From the NCBI RefSeq assembly GCF_029892155.1, contig NZ_JARZAG010000003.1, positions 62,001 through 126,000 on the forward strand: a stretch of DNA of 64,000 nt, written 5' to 3'. The translations under genes and the position numbers were made by a program. Every line of letters begins with the position of its first letter. The first letter of the stretch is position 1. The notes beneath the pieces are model-generated. The model saw only the letters and a list, made by a program, of their open reading frames with translations, was not told the origin of the DNA and searched no databases. The DNA comes from Kitasatospora sp. GAS204B. Its GTDB lineage: Bacteria > Actinomycetota > Actinomycetes > Streptomycetales > Streptomycetaceae. Positions 1 through 9,441 of this stretch are shown here, one piece after another.

Positions 1-1
1 G

Positions 2-307
2 GGCACCGCCTACTCCGAGCTGATCGACCCGGTCGAGCAGCGCGCCCGGCTGACCGCCCAGTCGCTGCTGGCGGCCGGCGGCGACGTCGAGGCGATGCAG
101 CTGGACGAGGACTTCCTGCGCGCCCTGGAGTACGCCATGCCGCCCACCGGCGGCCTGGGCCTGGGCGTCGACCGCCTGATCATGCTGCTCACCGGCAAGA
201 ACATCCGCGAGACGGTGCTCTTCCCGCTGGTGCGGCCGGAGGCCAAGCAGAGCGGCACCGGGAACGCCGGGCCCAGCGAGACTACTGAGCAGACCGAGGG
301 AGAGTGA
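2..307 (+). CDS. lysS: Lysyl-tRNA synthetase, class II, C-terminal end (5' cut by window edge)
   Basis: Attaches lysine to tRNA-Lys in the cytoplasm. Only about the last 100 residues are present. They contain the end of the class II catalytic core: EQRAR, then [15 protein letters not shown], then motif 3 [15 protein letters not shown], followed by the usual class II ending [15 protein letters not shown] short acidic tail follows (EQTEGE). Motif 3 with GLGVDRL and the L-T-G-K-N-I-R-E signature is characteristic of bacterial LysRS. The start lies outside the window. The small membrane protein begins 4 bases after the stop, so the two are probably co-transcribed. Sequence seen; function from family knowledge; very likely correct. 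Confidence 0.95.
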   Translation, partial: GTAYSELIDPVEQRARLTAQSLLAAGGDVEAMQLDEDFLRALEYAMPPTGGLGLGVDRLIMLLTGKNIRETVLFPLVRPEAKQSGTGNAGPSETTEQTEGE

Positions 308-311
308 CCTG

Positions 312-476
312 ATGGAGTACGTCAGTGCGATCGTGCCGCCGCTGGTGATGGCGATCGGCTTCGGGTTCCTGGTGCGGGCCATCATCCGCAGCCAGGGCGG
401 CGCCCAGAAGGGCAAGGAGGACGCGGCCGTCGACGCGATGCAGCGGGCCGCCGCCGCCCGGCAGCCGGCCGAGTAG
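312..476 (+). CDS. Small single-pass membrane protein, 54 aa, unknown function
   Basis: A 54-residue ORF starting with ATG 4 bases after the lysS stop, with GGGAGAG just upstream as ribosome-binding site. Residues 5-25 are a hydrophobic helix (VSAIVPPLVMAIGFGFLVRA). A basic stretch RAIIRSQGG comes next, then a charged, Ala-rich cytoplasmic tail ending RQPAE. The architecture (one TM, positive-inside C-terminal tail) fits a type III membrane microprotein. It is followed directly by a hairpin terminator, so it closes the lysS operon. No function can be assigned; the position beside lysS looks conserved in streptomycetes from memory, which I could not check. Confidence 0.75.
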   Translation: MEYVSAIVPPLVMAIGFGFLVRAIIRSQGGAQKGKEDAAVDAMQRAAAARQPAE

Positions 477-493
477 GCGGGCAGGCCACTGGT

Positions 494-528
494 GGAGGCC
501 GTTTCCCCACGCGGGGGGAGCGGCCTTC
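494..528 (+). terminator. Hairpin terminator after the lysS operon
   Basis: Inverted repeat GAGGCCG(T)TTCCCC / GGGGGGAGCGGCCTTC with a 4-base loop, 18 bases after the small membrane protein stop. There is no U-tract, as is usual for streptomycete terminators. Confidence 0.7.
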
Positions 529-563
529 ACGAATAACCGGACAAAACTCTTTAAAGTGGTCGT

Positions 564-968
564 ATGGTGCGGCAACTCGGCGAGCTTGAGAACGCCGTCA
601 TGACCCGGGTGTGGCAGTGGAACCGCCTGGTGACGGTTCGCGAGGTGCTGGTCGATCTGCGCGCGGAACGGGAAATCGCGTACACCACGGTGATGACCGT
701 GCTGGACAAGCTCTACCGAAAGGGCTGGCTGCGTCGGGAGCGCGAGGGGCGCGCCTATCGATATGCGCCGGTGGCCACGCGTGAGGCGTACACGGCATCG
801 CTGATGAACGAGGCGTGGAGCACCAGTGACAATCCCGCCGCCGCGCTGGTGCACTTCTTCGGCATGATGTCCGGCGAGCAACGGGCCGCACTGCGCGACG
901 CGCTTCGAGTAGCCGGACCCGATCTGCGATACGGAACGGAGGAGACCCCTCCCCCGCCGACGCGATAA
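564..968 (+). CDS. BlaI/MecI/CopY-family transcriptional repressor
   Basis: 134-aa protein with the penicillinase-repressor fold. The N-terminal winged helix (about residues 3-75) starts LGELENAVM and has the recognition region TVREVLVDL, AYTTVMTVLDKLYRKGWL, then the wing RREREGRAYRYAP. The C-terminal part is the short dimerisation domain. BlaI repressors bind palindromic operators as dimers and are usually released by a BlaR1-type membrane protease; none lies next to this gene, so the inducer is unknown. The start has no good Shine-Dalgarno; a TAAAGT box lies 6 bases upstream, suggesting a leaderless transcript. The acetyltransferase gene follows after 10 bases, so both may share an mRNA. 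The family call is firm, the target unknown. Confidence 0.9.
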   Translation: MVRQLGELENAVMTRVWQWNRLVTVREVLVDLRAEREIAYTTVMTVLDKLYRKGWLRREREGRAYRYAPVATREAYTASLMNEAWSTSDNPAAALVHFFGMMSGEQRAALRDALRVAGPDLRYGTEETPPPPTR

Positions 969-978
969 CGTCCCGCCC

Positions 979-1506
979 ATGGAGGTCACCATCCGCCGGG
1001 CGCGGACCACTGATGTGCGGGCCGTGCGCCGGCTCATCGACAGCTACTCGCGCGACGGCATTCTGCTGGACAAGCCCACCGTCGCGCTGTTCGAATCCGT
1101 CCAGGAGTTCTGGGTGGCCGAGCGGGACGAGGACGGCACGGTGGTCGCCTGCGGCGCGCTGCACGTGATGTGGGAGGACCTCGCCGAGGTCCGCACCCTG
1201 GCCGTCGACCCGATCTGCCGAGGCCACGGCATCGGGCACATCCTGCTGGGGCGGCTGCTGGAGACCGCCCGCTGGCTCGGCGTCCGTCGGATTTTCTGCT
1301 TGACGTTCGAGGTGGCCTTCTTCGCGAAACACGGCTTCGTCGAGATCGGGGAAACCGATGATGGTACGACAGACCCGGCCGTCATCGCTACGGAAGTGTA
1401 TGAAGAACTCCTTCGTTCCTACGACGAAGGAGTGGCGGAGTTCCTCGATCTGGAGCGTGTGAAGCCCAACACCCTGGGCAACTCCCGCATGCTGCTGCAC
1501 CTCTGA
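979..1506 (+). CDS. argA: Amino-acid N-acetyltransferase (short ArgA-type GNAT)
   Basis: 175-aa single-domain GNAT enzyme. It begins with the typical IRRARTTDVRAVRRLIDSY and carries the acetyl-CoA loop VDPICRGHGIGHILLGRLLE (R/Q-x-x-G-x-G/A) near residues 75-95, then FFAKHGFVEIGE. Short stand-alone GNATs of this length near lsr2 and clpC in actinobacteria are N-acetylglutamate synthases that feed arginine biosynthesis, replacing the classical long ArgA. The substrate is inferred from this family resemblance, not from a diagnostic residue. It lies 10 bases after the BlaI-type gene and reads in the same direction as lsr2. An unrelated GNAT substrate remains possible. Confidence 0.75.
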   Translation: MEVTIRRARTTDVRAVRRLIDSYSRDGILLDKPTVALFESVQEFWVAERDEDGTVVACGALHVMWEDLAEVRTLAVDPICRGHGIGHILLGRLLETARWLGVRRIFCLTFEVAFFAKHGFVEIGETDDGTTDPAVIATEVYEELLRSYDEGVAEFLDLERVKPNTLGNSRMLLHL

Positions 1507-1528
1507 ACCGCTGCTGGGACGGTGTCGG

Positions 1529-1580
1529 ACAGTTGCCGGGCAGTTGGCTGACAGTAGCCCGCACAGTTGCCGGGCAGTTG
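1529..1580. repeat. 18-bp direct repeat upstream of lsr2
   Basis: ACAGTTGCCGGGCAGTTG occurs at 1529-1546 and, unchanged, at 1563-1580; each copy itself contains CAGTTG twice. The pair sits 120-170 bases before the lsr2 start, so it may be a regulatory site or a fragment of local duplication. Confidence 0.7.
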
Positions 1581-1701
1581 ACCCGCGACTTGCCGCAGAG
1601 CGCTTGGCACGCCCGGGCGAAGAGACCGGGGTTTGTGTTTTCTGAGAAAAGGCGGTTTCCTTTCCCTAAGGCATTGGGTCGTTAAGAGGAAAGGGAGTCC
1701 C

Positions 1702-2052
1702 GTGGCACAGAGGGTGCAGGTCATTCTTGAAGACGATCTCGACGGCGGTTCGGCGGACGAGACGGTGACGTTCGCCCTCGACGGCGTTGCCTACGAGATC
1801 GACCTGAAGTCCGGCAACGCGGAGAAGCTGCGCGAGCTGCTCGCTCCGTTCGTCGAAAAGGGCCGCAAGCAGAGCGGTCGGCTCACCGGCGCGCGTCGTG
1901 CCGGTGGCCGCAGCGCCGCCCGCCCGGCGGCCAGCAGTGCGGACACCGCCAAGATCCGCACGTGGGCCAAGGACAACGGCTTCCCGGTGAACGACCGGGG
2001 CCGGGTCCCGAGCAACGTCCGTGAGGCGTACGAGGCCGCCAACGTCTCCTGA
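1702..2052 (+). CDS. lsr2: Lsr2-family nucleoid-associated, DNA-bridging protein
   Basis: 116-aa H-NS-like xenogeneic silencer. The N-terminal dimerisation domain (about 1-60) begins AQRVQVILEDDLDGG and includes TVTFALDGVAYEIDL. A basic, Ala/Arg-rich linker follows. The C-terminal DNA-binding domain has IRTWAKDNGFPVNDRGR, where the R-G-R loop inserts into the minor groove of A/T-rich DNA. Lsr2 silences horizontally acquired, A/T-rich genes in actinobacteria. Start: GTG at 1702 with GGAAAGGGA upstream; an in-frame ATG at 1633 lacks the family N-terminus. The island at 43.9-46.9 kb in this window is the sort of lower-GC DNA such a protein would bind (inference). Confidence 0.96.
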   Translation: MAQRVQVILEDDLDGGSADETVTFALDGVAYEIDLKSGNAEKLRELLAPFVEKGRKQSGRLTGARRAGGRSAARPAASSADTAKIRTWAKDNGFPVNDRGRVPSNVREAYEAANVS

Positions 2053-2499
2053 CGCGCTCCTGGTCGCCACCCGGCGCCCGCAGCGCATCGCGCCGCCCAC
2101 GACGGGGCGCGGAGGTCCACCCTCCGCGCGCCGTGGCCCGCGCCAGCCGCCAGCACACTCACGGACTGTGCAACGCTGGAACGACGAAGCGGTCACGGCG
2201 CCCGCCCCGTTCGGCCCTACCCGGGCCGCAGCACCACCGCCTCCGGCCGGCGTTCCCACTACCACGGGCCGCCGGGCCGCCGGTTGAGTCCCTGTCATCC
2301 GGGGCCCGCCGGGCCGCACTTCTCCCCGGGCGAACAACACCACCCGGGAAACTGCACGAGACGACCGGAATTTCCGGTATGAATGCAGGTGGGGAGGGCG
2401 ACAGAGGCAGCACCGGCTTCCGGAGCCCACCCCGGAGGCAAGCCGCGAAGCCGACAAACGAGGCGCGTGCGCACTGTTCCCAATCGGGGCGCGGAGCGT
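2053..2499 (+). other. Non-coding stretch between lsr2 and clpC, upstream half
   Basis: No convincing gene here: the reading frames have no ribosome-binding site and no family resemblance. A 13-bp perfect dyad CCGGAATTTCCGG lies at 2365-2377. TGTTCCC at 2475-2481 is an inverted copy of the GGGAACA found twice further on (2545, 2620). The rest is unremarkable G/C-rich sequence. Confidence 0.5.
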
Positions 2500-2513
2500 G
2501 TTCGCCGTTGGCG
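2500..2513 (+). promoter_or_regulatory. Possible ClgR box upstream of clpC
   Basis: GTTCGC-CGTTG-GCG. The CGC-N5-GCG core and the leading GTT resemble published ClgR operators, and clp genes are the known ClgR targets in actinobacteria. It ends 32 bases before the -35 of the proposed SigR promoter, a sensible activator position. Match by eye only. Confidence 0.5.
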
Positions 2514-2545
2514 TAGCGGCAACACGTGCATCGGGCCGACTGGCG

Positions 2546-2571
2546 GGAACACCGTTCCCCAGCATCAGGTT
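2546..2571 (+). promoter_or_regulatory. SigR-type (thiol-oxidative stress) promoter of clpC
   Basis: GGAAC at 2546-2550, exactly 18 bases, then GTT at 2569-2571, matching the SigR consensus GGAAY-N18-GTT. Transcription would begin near 2580, leaving a leader of about 140 bases. The -35 lies inside a perfect dyad GGGAAC-ACC-GTTCCC (2545-2559). clpC is a known SigR-regulon gene in Streptomyces coelicolor, which supports the call. Confidence 0.75.
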
Positions 2572-2719
2572 GGGAAGGGTGTCGGCTCGTCGCGCAGCAT
2601 GATTTCCTCGCAGTCGCGAGGGAACACCGTAGGCCGCGCCGCTGAGCGGGACTAGCATGCGGAAGGACAGGGCGGGGACAGTCCCCGAACTGCCCGACCG
2701 CTCTGAGGAGCGATTAACG

Positions 2720-5236
<2,517 letters not shown>

Positions 5237-5257
5237 TACCTGGCTTTTCCCGTAGTG

Positions 5258-5304
5258 GCGGTGGGCCCCCTCGAAGACCTTGGGTTTTCGAGGGGGCCCA
5301 CCGC
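5258..5304. terminator. Bidirectional terminator between clpC and the ATPase gene
   Basis: Perfect inverted repeat: 18-base arms at 5258-5275 and 5287-5304 (CGGTGGGCCCCCTCGAA and its complement) with an 11-base loop, lying 22 bases after clpC and 4 bases before the convergent ATPase stop. Serves both genes. Confidence 0.9.
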
Positions 5305-5307
5305 TGT

Positions 5308-5751
5308 TCACGCCTGGTCATCGGCGGGCGGAATCTCGCACCAGACGAACTTGCCGAAGCCCTGCACGCGCGGGCAGCAACCCCAGCGAGTCGCCAGCGA
5401 CTTGACGAGGAGCAGGCCGCGTCCTGACTCCTCGCCCGTGCCGACGGCCTGGCGTGGCACCGGGCGCCGGGCTGTGCCGATGTCGTGCACCTCGATCCGC
5501 AGCGGCCGGTTCTCGGCGAGGCTCACGATCACCCGGATCAGCGTGCCCCGGTCCGCGCCGTGGACCACGGCGTTGGTGACCAGTTCGCTGAGGACCAGTT
5601 CGCCGCTGTCCGCGTAGCGCTCACCGCCCTTGGCGCGGGTGAGGACCTCGCGCAGAAACGCCCGGGCACGGCGGGGGCTCAAGTTGCTCCTGGGGAACCA
5701 GCGGTCGGCCTCGACAACCCAGGCGGGTGGTTTGGCAACGGATTCGGGCAT
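5308..5751 (-). CDS. RsbW-like ATP-binding protein (HATPase_c_2, anti-sigma-type)
   Basis: 147-aa GHKL-fold ATPase of the RsbW/SpoIIAB class that is abundant in streptomycetes. After a short N-terminal region (SPRRARAFLREVLTRA) it has the N box ELVTNAVVHG with the Mg-binding Asn, the G1-type stretch LRIEVHDIG, and the G2 loop GRGLLLVKSLATRWG. Such proteins act as anti-sigma factors or kinases of anti-sigma antagonists. The start at 5751 has GGGAGG 7 bases upstream; the open frame continues upstream but without family sequence. It is divergent from the XRE/DUF5753 gene and near a DUF397 gene, a triad repeated many times in Streptomyces genomes (WhiJ-like loci). Partner sigma factor unknown. 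Confidence 0.88.
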   Translation of the reverse strand: MPESVAKPPAWVVEADRWFPRSNLSPRRARAFLREVLTRAKGGERYADSGELVLSELVTNAVVHGADRGTLIRVIVSLAENRPLRIEVHDIGTARRPVPRQAVGTGEESGRGLLLVKSLATRWGCCPRVQGFGKFVWCEIPPADDQA

Positions 5752-5875
5752 GCGGGAGCCTCCCATGGGGCACGGTGGCCGGTATGTGACGCTCTCCAGC
5801 CTGGGGGTCGGCGGGGGCGGCATGCCAGGGGGGCAATGGCAGCAAGAGCGTTGTGGGAATGGGGAGTTCGAACAC

Positions 5876-6705
5876 ATGGGCGCAGAACGGTTCAACCAGA
5901 AGATCGGGTGGAAGTACTTCGGCACCGAACTCAAGCTCGCTCGGGAGGAGAAGGGGCTCTCCCAGCAGCAGTTGGGGGCGCTGATCTTCGTATCGGGGTC
6001 GTATGTCGGCCAGTTCGAATCGGCCACCCGCAAGCCGCAGCTTGATGTCGCCGAGCGCATTGATGTGGCGCTCGACACCAAAGGGCGCTTCACCCGGATG
6101 TGCCAGGAGCTGATCGACAGCTCGCCGTTCTCCGACAACTTCGCGATCGTCGCCGAGCTTGAGCAGCAGGCGATCAGCATCTGCGAGTACGGGGCCAGCT
6201 GTTCCCCGGCCTGCTGCAGACCGAGGCCTACACGCGGGCCATCTACCTCGCCTGCCAACCGCTGATCCCCAAGGAGGAGCTCGATCAACTGGTGGCCGCT
6301 CGCCTGGCCAGGCCGAAACTGCTGGCCGGACCAACAACGCCCCTGCTCTGGGTGATCATCGACGAGTCGGCGATCCGGCGGCCGCTGGGCGGCCCGGCGA
6401 CCATGGCCGGCCAGCTCCGCCACGTCGCGGAGCTGGCCGAGAACGGGCTCATCATCCTGCAGGTGGTTCCGTTCTCGGCCGGTGGCCACGCACTCCAGGA
6501 AGGCAACATGCGCATCATGGCCTTCGCCGACGCGCCGCCCTTGGCCTATGTGGAAGGCCCATTCGCGAGCCAACTGATCGATGATCCGGCCATGGTGGCC
6601 AAGTGCGGGATGCTCTACGATCTCGTGAGAGCGTCCGCGCTGCCACGCGAGGCCTCTCTGGCACTGGTCAAGGCGGCTGCAGAGGAATACGCACGTGAGC
6701 AATGA
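5876..6705 (+). pseudogene. XRE-family regulator with DUF5753, interrupted by a -1 frameshift
   Basis: WhiJ-like helix-turn-helix regulator. The N-terminal HTH (about 15-70) has LAREEKGLSQQQLGALIFVSGSYVGQFE. The DUF5753 domain should continue QLFPGLLQTEAYTRAIYLA, but that sequence lies in another frame. The reading changes at about 6194-6196: one base appears to be missing in GGG-GC-CAG, so the first frame runs to a stop at 6265 while the DUF5753 frame runs to 6705 and ends VKAAAEEYAREQ. Restoring one base gives 276 aa, the normal family length. GGGGAG lies 9 bases before the ATG. It overlaps the DUF397 gene by 11 bases. Either a recent inactivating deletion or a sequencing error. Confidence 0.85.
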
Positions 6706-6907
6706 CCGCGCACCGTCCTGGCGCAAGTCCAGCTACAGCGGCGGCACCGAGGGAAACAACTGCGTCGAGGTGGCCGACGGCCTCACCGGCGTCCTCCCGG
6801 TCCGCGACTCCAAGGACCCCCACGGACCCGCACTGGCCTTCACTCCTGACGCCTGGTCAGCCTTCGTCTCCGCCCTCAAGTCCGGAACTGTCGCAACACG
6901 GGCCTAG
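6695..6907 (+). CDS. DUF397 domain protein
   Basis: 70-aa protein with the DUF397 signature: WRKSSYSGG near residue 9, NNCVEVAD, then VRDSKDPHGPALAF and a final W-x-x-F-V. DUF397 proteins accompany XRE/DUF5753 regulators in streptomycetes, and such pairs influence development and antibiotic production; they have been proposed to act as toxin-antitoxin-like partners. The GTG start at 6695 overlaps the end of the upstream regulator, implying translational coupling; because that gene is frameshifted upstream, ribosomes in the original frame would stop at 6265 and coupling may be lost (inference). Confidence 0.92.
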   Translation: MSNDRAPSWRKSSYSGGTEGNNCVEVADGLTGVLPVRDSKDPHGPALAFTPDAWSAFVSALKSGTVATRA

Positions 6908-6918
6908 TTGTTAGCTCT

Positions 6919-7713
6919 GTGACGACTCATCAGCTCGCCTACCGCGAGAGCACCGGCCAGGGCCGCCCCGTCATCCTCGTGCACGGCAACTCCAGTTCCT
7001 CCCGTACCTGGCAGCGGCTGCTGGACAGCCCGTTCGGGCAGCGCTACCGCTGCCTCGCCCCGGACCTGCCCGGGCACGGCAAGTCCCCGCGTTCCACCGA
7101 CGGTTACTCGATCTCGGGCTACACCCACGCGCTGGCTGCCTTCGCCCGGGACACCGGGGCCCGGGACGCGCTGATCGTGGGCTGGAGTCTGGGCGGGCAC
7201 ATCGCGCTCGAAGCGGCACCCGAACTGCCGGACGCCGCCGGGTTCGCGATCTTCGGCACCCCGCCGCTGACCGGCCCCGAGGCGATGAGCAGCGCCTTCC
7301 TGCCGCACCCCGCACTCGCGGTGGGCTTCAGCGCGGAGGTCGGCCCGCAGGAGGCGCACGCCTACGCGGCCGCCCAGCTCTCCCCCGACTCGCCGCTCTC
7401 CCCGGCGTCGGCTGTCGCCGACATCCTGGCCACCGATCCGGCCGCCCGCAGCGACCTCGCGGCCGCCCTCGCCTCGGGCGCGATAGCCGACGAACTCGCC
7501 ATCGCCCGCACGCTCCGGCAGCCGCTGGCCATCCTGCACGGCGACGAGGACCAGCTGATCAGCCTGCCTTACCTGCGCTCCCTCGCACCGTCGCTGCCCA
7601 CCCTGTGGCGCCACGAGATCCAGCTGATCCCCGGTGTCGGACACTGCCCCCAGGAGGAACGACCGGAGGCGCTCGCGGCCCTGCTGACGAAGTTCGTGAC
7701 CGGCCTCGCCTGA
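6919..7713 (+). CDS. Alpha/beta-fold hydrolase
   Basis: 264-aa esterase-like enzyme. Visible elements: oxyanion-hole region VILVHGNSSSS, DLPGHGKS, nucleophile elbow VGWSLGGH (Ser at about 92), the acid region LHGDEDQLI, and the catalytic His in PGVGHCPQEERP near the C-terminus. These complete a Ser-Asp-His triad. Substrate unknown. The GTG start is 12 bases after DUF397, without a strong ribosome-binding site, so it may be read from the same mRNA. Its stop is 8 bases before the MITE-like element, which probably inserted just after the gene. Confidence 0.85.
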   Translation: MTTHQLAYRESTGQGRPVILVHGNSSSSRTWQRLLDSPFGQRYRCLAPDLPGHGKSPRSTDGYSISGYTHALAAFARDTGARDALIVGWSLGGHIALEAAPELPDAAGFAIFGTPPLTGPEAMSSAFLPHPALAVGFSAEVGPQEAHAYAAAQLSPDSPLSPASAVADILATDPAARSDLAAALASGAIADELAIARTLRQPLAILHGDEDQLISLPYLRSLAPSLPTLWRHEIQLIPGVGHCPQEERPEALAALLTKFVTGLA

Positions 7714-7721
7714 CGGGCCTA

Positions 7722-7883
7722 GGGCCTGTACGGCGGATCTTTTCGGATGAACCCGCGGCGTTGGGCGCCCGGCTGGGCGTGCGCCCGAGTCGTCCTCGTA
7801 CTGGACGTACTTGGGCGATTCGGGCGTGCGTCCAGCCGGGATGCCCGGCGTCGCGGGCCCGGAAAGATCCGCCGTACAGGCCC
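7722..7883. mobile_element. 162-bp palindromic MITE-like element flanked by TA
   Basis: Terminal inverted repeats of 21 identical bases, starting GGGCCTGTACGGCGGATC, lie at each end, and the interior is also an imperfect palindrome (CCCGCGGCG near the left, its near-complement near the right), so the whole element can fold into one long hairpin. It is bounded by TA on both sides (7720-7721 and 7884-7885), as expected for a target duplication of IS630/Tc1-type transposases. It has no coding capacity. The stop codon of the pentapeptide gene (TAG) is made from the flanking TA plus the adjoining base of the element. Mobilisation family is inferred. Confidence 0.75.
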
Positions 7884-9079
7884 TAGACCGAGCGCAGGGT
7901 CGGCACGTCTCTCACCAGCGCGGCGGCCGGCAGCAGAATGCTCTGCTCGGCGCCGGGATCCTCGGCGATGACGACGCCGGCTTCCTGGAAGTCGAAGCCC
8001 GTCGGCCAGATCGTGCGGTTGCTTGCCAGCGCGCCCGCCAATTTCGCGCGTTCCAGATCAGCACCGGTGAGGTCGGTTCCCCGGAGGTCGGCCAGCCGCA
8101 GATCCGCACCGGTGAACCTGGTGCCGTGGGCCCGTGCCTTGCGCAGATTCGCCTCCCGCAGGTCCGCATCGGAGAAGTCCGCGTCGCCGAGGTCGGCCTT
8201 GACCATGCGAGCTCCGCGCAGGTCGGCTTCGATGCAGCGGCACTGGTGGAGTATCGACGTCCCGAGCTCCACGTGCCGCAGGTTGGCCGCGATCAGCGAT
8301 GCCTTGGTCAGGTTGACCTGGTAGATGCTCGCGGCCTCCAGGCAGGCGCCATCGAAGTTGATGTCGTTCAGCCACAGTCCGTCGCAGTCGGCCCGACGAA
8401 GGTCGGTATAGCTGACGTTGAGCCAGTCGGGACGACGACCCTGCTGGCACAGGACGCCGAGACCGGTGAGCGCCACCTGGGCATCCGCGGCGCGGGTCTC
8501 CAGCGGAGGCACGGAGTTGATGGAGGTCTCCGCCAACGGGGTCTCCGCCGACGGGGACTGCGCCGACGGGAACTGCGGCCCCTGCGGCGGCCATGGCAGA
8601 TGCGTCCGAAGGTACGCCGCCATGATCGAGATGACCGCCTCGCGGTCGTGCGCCGAATGGTCCGCGATCCGCCACAGCGCATAGAGACCACCGATCCGCA
8701 CGTCCAGCTTCTCGCTGCCGAGTTGATCGACCGCTCGGCTGAAGCGGTCGGTGATGTGTCCCTCCCGGGTGGCGTTCAGGCCCTCCTGACTGACCCTCAA
8801 CTGCCGCCAGGTGGCGTACGCCCCGAAGAGGACGACGGCGCCACCCACCGCCTGTAGGAGCGTGGTGCGCACGTTGTTCACAGCTCCGACCCGGTCGGCG
8901 GCCCCGATCCGGGCACCCCCGAGATCGTGGTCGACCACCAACCCTGGCAGCACCACCACCAGCACGGTCAGCGCGGCGAGCGCCGCCAGCACCGCCGCCG
9001 CGATGAGCACGGCACTGACCCAACGACGCCGCGAGGCGGGCGACATGCGGCGTCCATGACGAGATCCCCCCGTATCCAT
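7883..9079 (-). CDS. Membrane-anchored pentapeptide-repeat protein
   Basis: 398-aa protein. Near the N-terminus are two hydrophobic segments (about 22-50, VSAVLIAAAVLAALAALTVL; and about 73-90). A middle region follows with LRVSQEGLNATREGHITDRFSRAVDQLGSE, common in streptomycete pentapeptide proteins. The C-terminal half (about 230-360) is built of A-[DN]-L-x-x repeats such as ADLRGARMVKADLGDADFSDADL, which form a right-handed quadrilateral beta-helix. Function unknown; some relatives mimic DNA or bind gyrase, but no evidence here. Start uncertain: ATG 9079 chosen; ATG 9046 is possible. The 3' end abuts the MITE and may have been altered by it. Confidence 0.85.
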   Translation of the reverse strand: MDTGGSRHGRRMSPASRRRWVSAVLIAAAVLAALAALTVLVVVLPGLVVDHDLGGARIGAADRVGAVNNVRTTLLQAVGGAVVLFGAYATWRQLRVSQEGLNATREGHITDRFSRAVDQLGSEKLDVRIGGLYALWRIADHSAHDREAVISIMAAYLRTHLPWPPQGPQFPSAQSPSAETPLAETSINSVPPLETRAADAQVALTGLGVLCQQGRRPDWLNVSYTDLRRADCDGLWLNDINFDGACLEAASIYQVNLTKASLIAANLRHVELGTSILHQCRCIEADLRGARMVKADLGDADFSDADLREANLRKARAHGTRFTGADLRLADLRGTDLTGADLERAKLAGALASNRTIWPTGFDFQEAGVVIAEDPGAEQSILLPAAALVRDVPTLRSV

Positions 9080-9218
9080 GCGCACATGATCCCAGGTCGG
9101 TCCGGGAACCGTGGTGACTATCTGTAGGAAACCAGGTGCGCACTGCGGTGGCTGGGGCATGATCAGCTCTGTGGCGGCCGCCCTGGCCGTCACAGCTCGT
9201 GCGACGCAGGGAGTAGGC

Positions 9219-9431
9219 ATGGCCGACAGGCAGACCGGGACAGTGAAGTGGTTCAACGACGAGAAGGGCTTCGGCTTCGTCACCCCGGATGGCGGCGGTG
9301 ACGACCTCTTCGTGCACTTCAGGGCGATCGAGAGCGACGGATTCAAGAGCCTCAAGGAGGGGCAGAAGGTCTCCTTCGTCGCCGAGCAGGGCCAGAAGGG
9401 CATGCAGGCTGCGCAGGTCCGGCCGGAATAG
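9219..9431 (+). CDS. Cold-shock domain protein (CspA family)
   Basis: 70-aa single OB-fold RNA/ssDNA chaperone. RNP1 motif KGFGFV and RNP2-like DLFVHF are both present, preceded by [11 protein letters not shown]. Family length is normal (about 67-70 aa). AGGGAG sits 6 bases before the ATG. An in-frame upstream ATG would add residues outside the family. It is convergent with the XRE-cupin gene, only 10 bases apart, and I see no hairpin between them. Confidence 0.96.
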   Translation: MADRQTGTVKWFNDEKGFGFVTPDGGGDDLFVHFRAIESDGFKSLKEGQKVSFVAEQGQKGMQAAQVRPE

Positions 9432-9441
9432 CCCTCGCCGG

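Noticed and set aside
979..1506. RimI-type ribosomal protein acetyltransferase
   Set aside because: Length, N-terminus and the lsr2/clpC neighbourhood fit the short ArgA group better, although substrate remains unproven.
2367..2391. SigR promoter at GGAAT 2367
   Set aside because: No GTT at 18 or 19 bases; the GGAAT is part of a 13-bp dyad instead.
2620..2646. Second SigR promoter at GGAAC 2621
   Set aside because: After 18 bases the sequence is GAG, not GTT.
2021..2655. Small ORFs between lsr2 and clpC
   Set aside because: Pro/Arg-rich shadow translations without ribosome-binding sites, overlapping regulatory elements.
5752..6726. Minus-strand extension of the RsbW-like ATPase to 472 aa
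   Set aside because: The upstream part is antisense to the XRE/DUF5753 gene and has no domain.
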